Part shown: piece after piece, positions 21,229 through 28,985 of the stretch
Layout: every line of letters begins with the position of its first letter
Position numbering within the stretch: the first letter of the stretch is position 1
Source of the DNA: an uncultured Prevotellaceae bacterium
GTDB taxonomy: Bacteria > Bacteroidota > Bacteroidia > Bacteroidales > Muribaculaceae
Assembly (NCBI GenBank): GCA_900317325.1
Contig: ONGE01000025.1
Coordinates: 1 to 37,732 of the forward strand
DNA: 37,732 nt
Direction: 5' to 3'
Notes under the pieces: model-generated
Seen by the model: the letters and a program-made list of their open reading frames with translations, nothing else
Databases searched by the model: none
Told to the model about the DNA's origin: nothing
Translations under genes and position numbers: made by a program

Positions 21229-22011
21229 ATGAAGAAAAGTTTTAAACTCTTATTTGCTGCCTTGTTGGGCTTTGCTATGTTTGTGCCTGCTCAGGCCGAG
21301 ACCATGACATTAACACTGTTTGACGTTGACTCGATGCTGGTCACCAATGGTAATGCCCCTATCACCTGTACAATGGTGGATACCGAGGGTTACACCTTAC
21401 AGACTATCTTCCCCGAGGCTGACCTCGCCCCGATGCTGAATCAGGAGATCAACTCGATGATGTTCTATCTGGATGGAGCAACGACGATCGATGGCGGTGA
21501 ACTGGCTATCTCGGTCGGCACTACTGATGTGACAGCATTTCCTGGATGGGAGCCCCAGCCGATTACCGGACTGACCCCAGTGTGCACTTACTCGTTCACC
21601 CCTGGTGATACCACAGTGTTGATTACTTTTGACACCCCCTTCCTCTATGAGGGTGGCAATCTCGTGTTTGAGTCCAAGGTCGTTACCGCTACCAATTGGG
21701 ATGAGGGTAGTTTCATCGGTATGATAGCTGATGAGTACAACGTGCTCATCAAGCGTAATTACTCCTCAGCTCGTGACCGTTTCTATCCCATGACCACTTT
21801 CACCTACAGCGGTAATGCTCCTGTTGTGAATCCTGGTGATGTGGATGGCAGTGGCTTAGTGAATGTAACCGACGTTACTATGCTCATCAATGCTGTGATG
21901 ACCAGTAACTATGATGCTATTGTATTTGCTAATGCCGATATGGATGGTAACGGAATAGTTAATGTGACCGATGTCACCATGTTGATCAATGCCGTTATTT
22001 CAGCACGATAA
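21229..22011 (+). CDS. Secreted single-module protein with dockerin pair
   Basis: From ATG 21229 the product has 260 residues; the open frame upstream lies before the promoter start site and is not used. A signal peptide (1-23, ending VPAQA) is followed by one copy of a beta-rich module (about 24-198). The module has the pattern TLQTIFPEADLAPMLNQEINSMMFYL, GELAISVGTT and LITFDTPFLYEGGNLVFES, and recurs in the next two genes. Residues about 199-260 are a dockerin-like pair (DVDGSGLVNVTDVTMLINAVM and DMDGNGIVNVTDVTMLINAVI). I do not know a function for the module; it resembles beta-sandwich domains of other secreted Bacteroidetes proteins. Own promoter and own terminator. Confidence 0.75.
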   Translation: MKKSFKLLFAALLGFAMFVPAQAETMTLTLFDVDSMLVTNGNAPITCTMVDTEGYTLQTIFPEADLAPMLNQEINSMMFYLDGATTIDGGELAISVGTTDVTAFPGWEPQPITGLTPVCTYSFTPGDTTVLITFDTPFLYEGGNLVFESKVVTATNWDEGSFIGMIADEYNVLIKRNYSSARDRFYPMTTFTYSGNAPVVNPGDVDGSGLVNVTDVTMLINAVMTSNYDAIVFANADMDGNGIVNVTDVTMLINAVISAR

Positions 22012-22023
22012 GAGTTTTACTTG

Positions 22024-22039
22024 TCGGCTCGCAAGCCGA
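22024..22039 (+). other. Small hairpin after the first module gene
   Basis: TCGGCT at 22024-22029 pairs with AGCCGA at 22034-22039 around CGCA. It lies 12 bases after the stop codon and just upstream of the main terminator, and probably assists 3'-end formation. Confidence 0.45.
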
Positions 22040-22048
22040 TGAAGCATG

Positions 22049-22085
22049 ACAGGAATCGCAACCATGTGATTCCTGTTTTTTTTTT
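22049..22085 (+). terminator. Terminator after the first module gene
   Basis: ACAGGAATC at 22049-22057 pairs with GATTCCTGT at 22068-22076, extended inward by three pairs around ACCA. Ten T residues follow (22076-22085). A strong intrinsic terminator. Confidence 0.9.
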
Positions 22086-22104
22086 GCCAGAAATCGAAGT
22101 TTTT

Positions 22105-22135
22105 TTGTGCGATTGGAAACTAAAGTGTATCTTTG
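22105..22135 (+). promoter_or_regulatory. Promoter of the second module protein
   Basis: TTG at 22105-22107 within a T run, 20-base spacer, TATCTTTG at 22128-22135. Exact consensus. The AT-rich leader to ATG 22247 is about 105 bases and shows no clear structure. Confidence 0.85.
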
Positions 22136-22246
22136 TACCCGATAAAACAAGTGCTGGCTTAGAAAATTGAGTATTACTTGTTTGATATACAGCGAATTAG
22201 ATTTAATTTTTATATTTTTTACTAACCGTTTTATTCATTTTTTATT

Positions 22247-23311
22247 ATGAAGAAATTCTTTACTTTAATTGCTGTGGCCGTTCTGGCATTTGCTGCTCAG
22301 GCCAACGAGTTGACCGTTGGTGAAGGTCTGTCTTATTCCAACGTAAACCCCATCTGTGGCCTTTATGCTGACACCGAGGGTTGCTTGACCCAGACCGTTT
22401 ATCCTGCAACCATGCTCACCGACATGGCTGGCGGCAACATCACTGCTGTTACGTTCTACACCCTGAACTGGTATTACGAGACCTATGGCGGCTTCACCAG
22501 TGATGATGAGACTGATTTCATCAACTTTGAAGATGCCAAGTTCCAGCTGGCTCTCAAGGAGGTTGACGAGAACGGTTTCACCGAGGTTGTTGCTTTTGTT
22601 GATGCTACCGCTGTTGCTACCTGCGTTCCCGAGTACGGTGACACCGAGGTTACATTCGTTTTGGACCAGCCCTTCGCTTTCACTGGCAAGAGCCTGGTCG
22701 TTGAGGTAACCTGCATCGAGGCCGGTAGTTGGGGTCAGACCTACTTCTTCGGTTCTGCCGCAGACGACAATTGCAGCTACTTCTACATTCCCGGTGGTGG
22801 TGAGAATGGCGAAGATGCTATTAACATCACCAAGCACATGCCCATGGCTACCTTCAACTATGAGGAGGGTACGACCGTTGTTGTAGGCGCTCCCGTCTTC
22901 AATGGCTACACCATCGACGGTGTTACCGGTTACGGTGTTGATATCACCCCGACCACCGAGGGCAGCGAGATCATGTACCGCGTCCTGGTTTGGGATGCTG
23001 TTGCCGAGGAGTGGGTTCTGAGGACTGACTGGACCCTGTACGGTGACACCGAGGGTGAGATCTGGTTCGAGAACAACGGTGAGAAGGTTCGCATCGAGGC
23101 TTATGCATTCATCGGTCAGAACAGGAGCGAGGACGTAGCTTATGAGTTCACCGTAGCTACCGCTCTCGACGAGCTCATGGGCAGCAAGACCGTTGCTGGC
23201 GTTCGCTACTTCAACATGGCTGGCCAGGAGATGCAGCAGGCCGAGGGTCTGACCATCGTGGTTACCACCTACACCGACGGCACCACCAACGCTGTTAAGG
23301 TTGTGAAGTAA
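22247..23311 (+). CDS. Secreted single-module protein with Bacteroidetes sorting-type C-terminal domain
   Basis: The 354-residue product has a signal peptide (1-19, MKKFFTLIAVAVLAFAAQA). One copy of the beta-rich module spans about 20-205 (CLTQTVYPATMLTDMAGGNITAVTFYTLN, TEVTFVLDQPFAFTGKSLVVEV). The last 141 residues contain a sandwich-like segment and a tail, TVAGVRYFNMAGQEMQQAEGLTIVVTTYTDGTTNAVKVVK. The tail resembles type IX-style sorting domains of Bacteroidales (VRYYN-AG-E ... VTTYTDG pattern), and no dockerin is present. This C-terminal block is almost the same as that of the DUF4465 protein at 31598-32869. Function unknown; a secreted surface-attached protein is the safest call. Confidence 0.78.
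   Translation: MKKFFTLIAVAVLAFAAQANELTVGEGLSYSNVNPICGLYADTEGCLTQTVYPATMLTDMAGGNITAVTFYTLNWYYETYGGFTSDDETDFINFEDAKFQLALKEVDENGFTEVVAFVDATAVATCVPEYGDTEVTFVLDQPFAFTGKSLVVEVTCIEAGSWGQTYFFGSAADDNCSYFYIPGGGENGEDAINITKHMPMATFNYEEGTTVVVGAPVFNGYTIDGVTGYGVDITPTTEGSEIMYRVLVWDAVAEEWVLRTDWTLYGDTEGEIWFENNGEKVRIEAYAFIGQNRSEDVAYEFTVATALDELMGSKTVAGVRYFNMAGQEMQQAEGLTIVVTTYTDGTTNAVKVVK
22886..23311 (+). repeat. Dispersed 426-bp duplication, copy 1 (coding)
   Basis: Bases 22886-23311 and 32444-32869 have the same length with no gap and encode about 129 of 141 identical residues by hand count. The similarity starts abruptly at the sequence for GAPVF. Only the 3' ends of the two genes are shared; their N-terminal domains differ. 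Confidence 0.9.
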
Positions 23312-23320
23312 TAATTCAAC

Positions 23321-23360
23321 TAGCTGTTAGCTTTTAGCCTTTAGCTATTAGCTGCTAGCA
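23321..23360. repeat. Heptanucleotide tandem array A (TAGCTNT)
   Basis: Five consecutive 7-bp units and a partial sixth: TAGCTGT, TAGCTTT, TAGCCTT, TAGCTAT, TAGCTGC, TAGCA. It lies between the stop codon of the second module gene and its terminator, so it is transcribed as 3' UTR. Confidence 0.85.
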
Positions 23361-23370
23361 TGGAAATAAA

Positions 23371-23403
23371 GAGGAGGCGCAGAATGTGGCGTCTCCTCTT
23401 TTT
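23371..23403 (+). terminator. Terminator after the second module gene
   Basis: GAGGAGGCGC at 23371-23380 pairs with the segment ending CTCCTC at 23398 with one G-U pair, followed by TTTTT (23399-23403). Confidence 0.85.
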
Positions 23404-23438
23404 GTATATGAATTGTTCTGTATATTAAAACATTATTG

Positions 23439-23446
23439 TACCTTTG
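23439..23446 (+). promoter_or_regulatory. Promoter -7 element of the third module protein
   Basis: TACCTTTG fits TAnnTTTG. The nearest TTG (23413-23415) lies 23 bases upstream, longer than usual, so the -33 assignment is uncertain. ATG 23490 is 44 bases downstream. Confidence 0.6.
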
Positions 23447-23489
23447 CGCCGTTTAATTAAGATAATATTAACTACATCTATCATCACAC

Positions 23490-25085
23490 ATGAACAAGTT
23501 TTTCAAACTTATGGTTACCGCGCTGCTGATGGTATGCTGCGCGACAGTAGCTCATGCCGAGAACGCGATGACTGTCTTTGACGGCAACACGGTGTCGGTC
23601 TATGTTCCCCTGCCCACGGCCAGTTACAATGTGCAAGATACCAGGGGCCAGGTGATTTATCCAGCCGAAGCGCTTACTGCAATGGTGGGCCATACGATTA
23701 ACGGTTTTACTCTCTATGTAAACGATGAGGGTTGCAAGATGAACGGCGGTACCTTGCGCGTCTCGATGGGTGAGGTGGAAACCGCCACATTCTCCAGCAA
23801 GACTTTTTTCAGCAATCTCGCTGTGGTTGCTCGAACCGAAATGCATGTTGGGGCATTTGTGGTAGATGTTGACTTTGATGCACCCTACACTTACAATGGC
23901 GGCAATCTTGTCATCGATTTCTATGTAGAGCAGGCTGGCGAATCCGGTGCCTACAACTTTACTTATTTCTATGGCCTCTATCAGCAAGGTCACTCGGCGT
24001 TGACGACTGGCGACGAGGGTAACGAGTACCGTGAGTTCATCCCCAAGACCACATTCTACTATGGTGAAAAGGATGCTGTTGCCGCACGCGTGAATCCCCG
24101 TGCTGTCAACTTCAATTCAATCAGGGTAGGGGAAAGCGAAGAGCAGACGGTTCATCTCAAGAACACCGGCCTCACGGCTTTCACTCCCGTTGTTACTGCC
24201 ACGGCTCCGTTCAGTGCTACTGTTTCACAAGCTGTAGTCGAGCCTGGACAGACGGCCGAGATTACGGTAGCCTTTGAACCCGTTGCTGCCGGCTCGTTCG
24301 ACGGCACGCTGCTTGTTGATTGCGGTGCAGGCATTGTCCTCGAGGTGCCCATGACCGGTGAGGCTCTTGAGACCGGTGATGAACTCACCGTGTGTGACGG
24401 CACTGCCACCAACAACAAGTTGCCCTTCAACGGCGTGTACTTCAGTGATGCTGGTACCTATGGCCAGATGATTTATCCTGCCGGCATGCTCACCGAAATG
24501 GCTGGTCGCAGGATTGTTGCCCTGTCGTTCTTTACCAGCAATCCCGTCAACCTCAAGGACGGTACCGTGCAGCTCTCGCTCAAGACCACCGATCAGAACG
24601 AGTTCACTTCCACGGCTGCTATTACTGAAATGACCGCTGTAGCCAGCATGGCGCTGACCAGGGGCGTTGATGTAATCACCTTTGAGTTTGACACCCCGTT
24701 TGAGTATGATGGTGGCAACCTCGTTGTTGAGGCACGCATTATCGACAACAAGGGCAACTATGCCACGACAATGTTCTTAGGTGAGCAGACCGAGAACTAT
24801 GCCGGACTGTCGGTTACCCACTCGCAGTGGAGCGGTGACAATGCCGAGCGAGTAAGATTCCTCCCCAAGGTGACATTCATCCACCAGAAGGGTGCAGTGA
24901 ATCCCGGTGATGTTGACGGTAACGGAATTGTGAACGTGACCGATGTCACCATACTGATTACCGCTTTGATGAGCGAGAACTATTCAACGATCAACGAGGC
25001 TAACGCCGATGTTGACGGTAACGGCATCATTAACGTGACCGATGTCACCAACCTGATCGGTGTCGTGATGGCAAGTTCAAAATAA
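23490..25085 (+). CDS. Secreted two-module protein with central Hydin-like domain and dockerin pair
   Basis: The 531-residue product has a signal peptide (1-23, ending VAHA). Module copy one covers about 24-193 (GQVIYPAEALTAMVGHTINGFTLYV, PYTYNGGNLVIDFYV). An ASPM/SPD-2/Hydin-type immunoglobulin domain follows at about 194-292 (VNPRAVNFNSIRVGESEEQTVHLKNTG, VEPGQTAEITVAFEPVAAGSFDGTLLV). Module copy two covers about 293-463 (GQMIYPAGMLTEMAGRRIVALSFFT, PFEYDGGNLVVEARI). The dockerin-like pair at about 470-531 uses NVTDVT loops, as in the 260-residue paralogue. The module pair suggests internal duplication of the neighbouring single-module gene. Exported and probably surface-attached; ligand unknown. 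Own promoter and a very strong terminator. Confidence 0.78.
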   Translation: MNKFFKLMVTALLMVCCATVAHAENAMTVFDGNTVSVYVPLPTASYNVQDTRGQVIYPAEALTAMVGHTINGFTLYVNDEGCKMNGGTLRVSMGEVETATFSSKTFFSNLAVVARTEMHVGAFVVDVDFDAPYTYNGGNLVIDFYVEQAGESGAYNFTYFYGLYQQGHSALTTGDEGNEYREFIPKTTFYYGEKDAVAARVNPRAVNFNSIRVGESEEQTVHLKNTGLTAFTPVVTATAPFSATVSQAVVEPGQTAEITVAFEPVAAGSFDGTLLVDCGAGIVLEVPMTGEALETGDELTVCDGTATNNKLPFNGVYFSDAGTYGQMIYPAGMLTEMAGRRIVALSFFTSNPVNLKDGTVQLSLKTTDQNEFTSTAAITEMTAVASMALTRGVDVITFEFDTPFEYDGGNLVVEARIIDNKGNYATTMFLGEQTENYAGLSVTHSQWSGDNAERVRFLPKVTFIHQKGAVNPGDVDGNGIVNVTDVTILITALMSENYSTINEANADVDGNGIINVTDVTNLIGVVMASSK

Positions 25086-25145
25086 CTGAGAATATCATTC
25101 TTGACAGGGCTCGGTCCACGTGACAGGACCCGCAAGAGCCAGTTT

Positions 25146-25189
25146 ACGGATGCCAGGTGCGCCTTCGGGCCACCCAGGCATCCGTTTTT
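25146..25189 (+). terminator. Terminator with UUCG tetraloop after the third module gene
   Basis: ACGGATGCC (25146-25154) pairs with GGCATCCGT (25177-25185), continued inward by GGTG/CACC and GCC/GGC around a TTCG loop, with TTTTT after it. Very stable. Confidence 0.9.
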
Positions 25190-25206
25190 CATCGCCATTG
25201 GCTTTT

Positions 25207-25255
25207 AACTGTTCATTGTTCTCTTTTAACTGTTCACTGTTCACTGTTCACTGTC
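25207..25255. repeat. Heptanucleotide tandem array B (CACTGTT)
   Basis: Exactly seven 7-bp units: AACTGTT, CATTGTT, CTCTTTT, AACTGTT, CACTGTT, CACTGTT, CACTGTC. It lies after the terminator and about 150 bases upstream of the nrdD promoter. The AT-rich stretch from 25256 to 25407 shows nothing else I can name. Confidence 0.8.
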
Positions 25256-25407
25256 TGAATGCCTCTAAAAAGCTAATTGATAATTTTTTAGAATCAGTGT
25301 TATGAAAAAAGTTGTCAGAAAAATTTTCTAATATGCTATGAATCAGATAGATAAATTTTTACTGTGTCTAAAAAGTTTTCCAAAACAAATTTTTTTTGCT
25401 CAGATTA

Positions 25408-25438
25408 TTGGGAATTTGAAAACCCTGTAGTAATTTTG
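25408..25438 (+). promoter_or_regulatory. Promoter of nrdD
   Basis: TTG at 25408-25410, 20-base spacer, TAATTTTG at 25431-25438, an exact Bacteroidetes promoter. I looked for NrdR boxes and an FNR-like dyad nearby and found no convincing one. The leader to ATG 25490 is about 45 bases. Confidence 0.85.
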
Positions 25439-25489
25439 CAGTCCGGAATACGATAGCAATATTTTTACACGAAAAACCTTTTCCCAGAT

Positions 25490-27697
25490 ATGATTCAGAC
25501 AGTACTGAAACGTGATGGTCGTGTCGTCGGCTATAACGAGGAAAAAATCAAGGCCGCCATCCGCAAGGCTATGCTCGCCACCGAGGCTGGCGAGGACGAG
25601 TCGCTCATTCAACGCATCGCCGACCGCATCGGTCAGCGAGGCCGCAGCCAGATGAGCGTTGAGGACATTCAAGACCAGGTAGAACTGGAACTGATGAAAA
25701 GTCCGCGCAAGGAGGTGGCCCGTTGCTATATCAATTACCGTCAAAAACGCAGTGTGGCACGCAAGGCCAAGACACGCGACCTGTTCCTGGAAATCATCAA
25801 TGCCAAGAATAACGATGTCACCCGCGAGAACGCCAACATGAATGCCGACACCCCTGCCGGCATGATGATGAAGTTCGCCAGCGAGTCCACCAAGCCTTTC
25901 GTCGATGATTATCTGCTGAGTGAGGAGGCGCGCGAGGCCGTTCGCGGCAACTACCTGCACATCCACGACAAGGACTATTATCCCACCAAGAGTCTCACCT
26001 GTGTGCAGCACCCGCTGGACAAGGTGCTTGAGCAGGGCTACATGGCTGGCCATGGCGAGTCTCGTCCCGCCAAGCGCATCGAGACGGCTGGCGTCATTGC
26101 CTGCATCACGATGGAGACTGCCCAAAACGAAATGCACGGCGGCCAGGCCATACCGGCTTTTGACTTCTATCTGGCACCCTTCGTGCGCCGCGCCTTGATC
26201 GAGGAACTGAAGACCCTGGAGGAAATCATGGGACAGGACTATAGCCGCCTCTATGACGCGAAACTGGACGATTACCTCGTGCGCGACCTGGACTTCCTGC
26301 AGGGCGACGAGCGCATCCTGCAACACGCCGTCAACAAGACGGTGCGCCGTGTGCATCAGTCGATGGAGGCCTTTATCCACAACATGAACTCCATCCACTC
26401 GCGCGGTGGTAACCAGGTGGTGTTCAGCTCCATCAACTATGGTACCGACACCAGTCCCGAGGGCCGCTGCATCATTCGCGAGTTGTTGAATTCGACCTAC
26501 GAGGGCGTGGGCAACGGTTCTACGGCCATCTTCCCCATCCAAATCTGGAAGAAGAAAACGGGTGTGAGCTACAAGCCCGAGGACCGCAACTATGACCTGT
26601 ACCAGTTGGCCTGCAAGGTGACGGCACGCCGCTTTTTCCCCAACTTTGTCAACCTGGATGCCACCTACAACCAGGACGATCAGTGGCGCCCCGACGACCC
26701 CAAGCGCTACGTCCACGAGGTGGCCACGATGGGATGCCGCACGCGCGTGTTTGAGAATCGCTTCGGCGAGAAAACCTCAATTGGGCGTGGCAACCTCTCA
26801 TTCTCGACCATCAATATTGTGCGCATGGCCATCGAGTGCATGGATATCAAGGACAAGCAGGAGCGCATCGACCGCTTCTTCGCTAAGCTCGACAATATGC
26901 TCGAAATCACGGCGCGCCAGCTCGATGCCCGCTTCCAGTACCAGAAGACGGCTATGGCCAAGCAGTTCCCCCTGCTCATGTCGCAGCTGTGGAACGGCGC
27001 CAGTGAACTCAAGCCCTGTGACAAGGTGGAGAGTGTCATCAACCAGGGCACCCTGGGCATCGGCTTTATCGGACTTGCCGAGTGCTTGATCGCCCTCGTC
27101 GGACATCATCACGGCGAGAGTGACGAGGCGCAGCAGCTGGGCGTCAAGATCATTACCTACATGCGCGACCGCGTCAACGAGTTCAGCGAGCGCTACCAGC
27201 ACAACTACAGTGTGCTCGCAACGCCTGCCGAGGGTCTTTCGGGCAAATTCACCCGCCGCGACCGCAAGGACTTCGGCGAAATCCCCGGTGTGACCGATAA
27301 GATTTATTACACCAACAGCAACCACGTGCCCGTCTATTACAAGTGCTCGCCCAAGCACAAGGCCGAGGTCGAGGCTCCTTACCACGAGTTGACCCGTGGC
27401 GGTCACATCTTCTATGTCGAGATTGACGGCGACGCGACCCACAACCCCGAGGCCATCTCCAATGTCGTGGACCTCATGGACAAGTACAATATGGGCTATT
27501 GCTCGGTGAACCATAACCGCAACCGCTGCATGGACTGCGGCTACGAGGATGCCACCGATGGTCTTGAGGAATGCCCCAACTGCCATGGTCACAACATCGA
27601 CCGCCTGCAGCGCATCACCGGCTACCTCGTCGGCACCACCGACCGCTGGAACAGCGGCAAGCTGGCCGAGCTCAAGGACCGCGTCGTCCACAAGTGA
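25490..27697 (+). CDS. nrdD: Anaerobic (class III) ribonucleoside-triphosphate reductase
   Basis: NrdD reduces ribonucleoside triphosphates to deoxy forms without oxygen, using a glycyl radical and formate. The 735-residue product has an N-terminal ATP-cone regulatory domain (about 1-95, TVLKRDGRVVGYNEEKIKAAIRKAM). The catalytic barrel follows, with HNMNSIHSRGGNQVVFSSINYGTD and GTLGIGFIGLAECL. The C-terminal zinc site uses C683, C686, C695 and C698. The radical glycine is Gly711 in RITGYLVG, so the active residue is present. The enzyme needs no B12, unlike class II reductases. nrdG lies 163 bases downstream across two heptamer arrays, with no terminator between, so the two are probably co-transcribed. 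Confidence 0.97.
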   Translation: MIQTVLKRDGRVVGYNEEKIKAAIRKAMLATEAGEDESLIQRIADRIGQRGRSQMSVEDIQDQVELELMKSPRKEVARCYINYRQKRSVARKAKTRDLFLEIINAKNNDVTRENANMNADTPAGMMMKFASESTKPFVDDYLLSEEAREAVRGNYLHIHDKDYYPTKSLTCVQHPLDKVLEQGYMAGHGESRPAKRIETAGVIACITMETAQNEMHGGQAIPAFDFYLAPFVRRALIEELKTLEEIMGQDYSRLYDAKLDDYLVRDLDFLQGDERILQHAVNKTVRRVHQSMEAFIHNMNSIHSRGGNQVVFSSINYGTDTSPEGRCIIRELLNSTYEGVGNGSTAIFPIQIWKKKTGVSYKPEDRNYDLYQLACKVTARRFFPNFVNLDATYNQDDQWRPDDPKRYVHEVATMGCRTRVFENRFGEKTSIGRGNLSFSTINIVRMAIECMDIKDKQERIDRFFAKLDNMLEITARQLDARFQYQKTAMAKQFPLLMSQLWNGASELKPCDKVESVINQGTLGIGFIGLAECLIALVGHHHGESDEAQQLGVKIITYMRDRVNEFSERYQHNYSVLATPAEGLSGKFTRRDRKDFGEIPGVTDKIYYTNSNHVPVYYKCSPKHKAEVEAPYHELTRGGHIFYVEIDGDATHNPEAISNVVDLMDKYNMGYCSVNHNRNRCMDCGYEDATDGLEECPNCHGHNIDRLQRITGYLVGTTDRWNSGKLAELKDRVVHK

Positions 27698-27713
27698 AGT
27701 TAACAGAGTATAT

Positions 27714-27776
27714 AGTTTAGAGTGTAGAGTGTAGGGTGTAGGGTATAGAGTGTAGAGTGTAGAGTGTAGAGTGTAG
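27714..27776. repeat. Heptanucleotide tandem array C (AGTGTAG)
   Basis: Nine 7-bp units: AGTTTAG, AGTGTAG twice, GGTGTAG, GGTATAG, then AGTGTAG four times. It starts 16 bases after the nrdD stop codon. Confidence 0.9.
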
Positions 27777-27787
27777 ATAGACAGGCC

Positions 27788-27850
27788 CCTAATTCCTAAT
27801 TCCTAATTCCTAATTCCTAACTCCTAATTCACTTCTCACTCCTGACTCCT
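27788..27850. repeat. Heptanucleotide tandem array D (CCTAATT)
   Basis: Nine 7-bp units: CCTAATT four times, CCTAACT, CCTAATT, then CACTTCT, CACTCCT and GACTCCT. It ends 10 bases before the nrdG ATG, so the repeats occupy the ribosome-binding region. Confidence 0.9.
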
Positions 27851-27860
27851 AACTGAAAAA

Positions 27861-28355
27861 ATGCTCCGCATTTTACACATCGTCGAGGGTACCAGCGTCG
27901 ATGGACCCGGGCTGCGCACGTCAATCTATCTGGCGGGCTGCAACCACCGTTGTCCGGGTTGTCACAACCCCGACTCATGGGACTTCAAGGGTGGGGAAGA
28001 GCGCACACTCGATGAACTGATGCAGGTCATTGCCTACAACGAGGCCCCTGTCACCCTGAGCGGCGGCGACCCCCTGCTGCAACCCGACGGCACCCGCGCC
28101 CTCATCCACCGCATTAAGACGGAACTGGGCTACAACGTGTGGTGCTTCACCGGCTTCACCTGGGAGGAAATCGAGAAAGACCCTAGATTGCTCGACGTCG
28201 TGCGCGAACTCGATGTCCTCGTCGACGGCCCCTTCATCCAGGCCCAGCGCGACATCAGCCTGCACTTCCGCGGCAGCCACAACCAGCGCCTCATCGACGT
28301 CCAGCGCACCCTCGCCACCGGCCACGTTACCCTCTGGCAACCATCAACAATCTAA
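27861..28355 (+). CDS. nrdG: Anaerobic ribonucleotide reductase activating protein (radical SAM)
   Basis: NrdG uses a 4Fe-4S cluster and S-adenosylmethionine to create the glycyl radical on NrdD. The 164-residue product carries the radical-SAM motif CNHRCPGCHN with cluster cysteines C27, C31 and C34. The SAM-binding TLSGGDPLLQPDG block and a C-terminal VDGPFIQAQRDISLHFRGSHNQR segment are typical of NrdG. Length is normal. The start codon has almost no Shine-Dalgarno; the AACTGAAAAA just upstream is A-rich, as is usual in Bacteroidetes. The neighbouring 3' element at 28374-28480 may form the end of this transcript. Confidence 0.96.
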   Translation: MLRILHIVEGTSVDGPGLRTSIYLAGCNHRCPGCHNPDSWDFKGGEERTLDELMQVIAYNEAPVTLSGGDPLLQPDGTRALIHRIKTELGYNVWCFTGFTWEEIEKDPRLLDVVRELDVLVDGPFIQAQRDISLHFRGSHNQRLIDVQRTLATGHVTLWQPSTI

Positions 28356-28373
28356 TCATCATTTCCGCTGACA

Positions 28374-28480
28374 TCTTTGCGGATACAGTCGCAAACGCCC
28401 GAAGGGCGGTTATCTGAGTAACCCCGTGTGATGTGATCAGCTAGGCGAAAGCCCGCAGTATCACATCACGCGGGGCTGGG
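28374..28480. other. Nested-hairpin intergenic element
   Basis: Four consecutive stems can be drawn. TTTGCG/CGCAAA is at about 28376-28396. CGCCC-GAA-GGGCG is at about 28396-28408. A short GGTTA/TAACC stem follows. Then a 16-bp near-perfect stem (one G-U) runs from CCCCGTGTGATGTGAT at about 28422-28437 to ATCACATCACGCGGGG at about 28460-28475, enclosing GGC-GAAA-GCC. There is no T tract, so it is not a simple terminator. It resembles REP-like structured repeats that I have seen in Bacteroidales intergenic DNA, but I cannot name a family. Confidence 0.6.
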
Positions 28481-28577
28481 CTATCTATCGATAGTCGCTG
28501 GAAGCAACCCCATTTGCACAATATCAAGGTATTTCTTGTTTTCATGTTCGCAGCAATGACAAAAAAAATGTTTTTTC

Positions 28578-28607
28578 TTGTGGTCTCAAATAATTGTAGT
28601 ATCTTTG
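28578..28607 (+). promoter_or_regulatory. Promoter of the second cobalamin unit
   Basis: TTG at 28578-28580 at the end of a T-rich run, 19-base spacer, TATCTTTG at 28600-28607. An exact consensus promoter directly ahead of the riboswitch. Confidence 0.85.
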
Positions 28608-28621
28608 CAGTAACAAATTGA

Positions 28622-28830
28622 ACGTGTTGAGGTTCCCTGCCTGTTTTTGGTAAGGGATGAAAAGGGAATCAGGTGTAAATCCTGGACAGTACCCGCTGCT
28701 GTAACTCCCTGACGATACATCGCGCGGCATCGTGCCACTGGTTGCAAACTCATGGTCTGCATCATCACCGGGAAGGCGCCGACGACGATGGGGGAGAAGT
28801 CAGAAGACCTGCCTCCGCACTGCCAAGCAT
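28622..28830 (+). ncRNA. Cobalamin (B12) riboswitch 2
   Basis: The aptamer starts with TTGAGGTTCCC and continues with AAAAGGGAATCAGGTG (about 28660-28675), AAATCCTGGACAGTACCCGCTGCTGTAA, and the B12 box AAGTCAGAAGACCTGCC at about 28797-28813. It is an independent copy, not a recent duplicate, because its variable stems differ from riboswitch 1. About 155 bases separate it from the next gene, much longer than at riboswitch 1, with no intrinsic terminator. A possible 18-codon reading frame (28911-28967) lies in that gap. Confidence 0.94.
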
Positions 28831-28985
28831 TCGTGGTTCACGCGGCATTTGAACCCTGGCGAAGTAGATGATGCAGAAACAGCAATCTGCCCATTCTCTT
28901 AAAGGCCTCAATGGCTCTTGTCGAGTCGCTCATGTCGCTTGAATTCACGTTGCAATGTGGATGTTGAACAAGTTATGTTAAGGAC

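Noticed and set aside
27714-27850. CRISPR-like array between nrdD and nrdG
   Set aside because: Units are 7 bp in direct tandem with no spacers, and no cas genes are nearby. They are simple tandem repeats.
25490-28355. B12-dependent (class II) ribonucleotide reductase, suggested by nearby cobalamin riboswitches
   Set aside because: The ATP-cone, C-terminal zinc cysteines, glycyl-radical site and adjacent radical-SAM activase identify class III NrdDG, which does not use B12.
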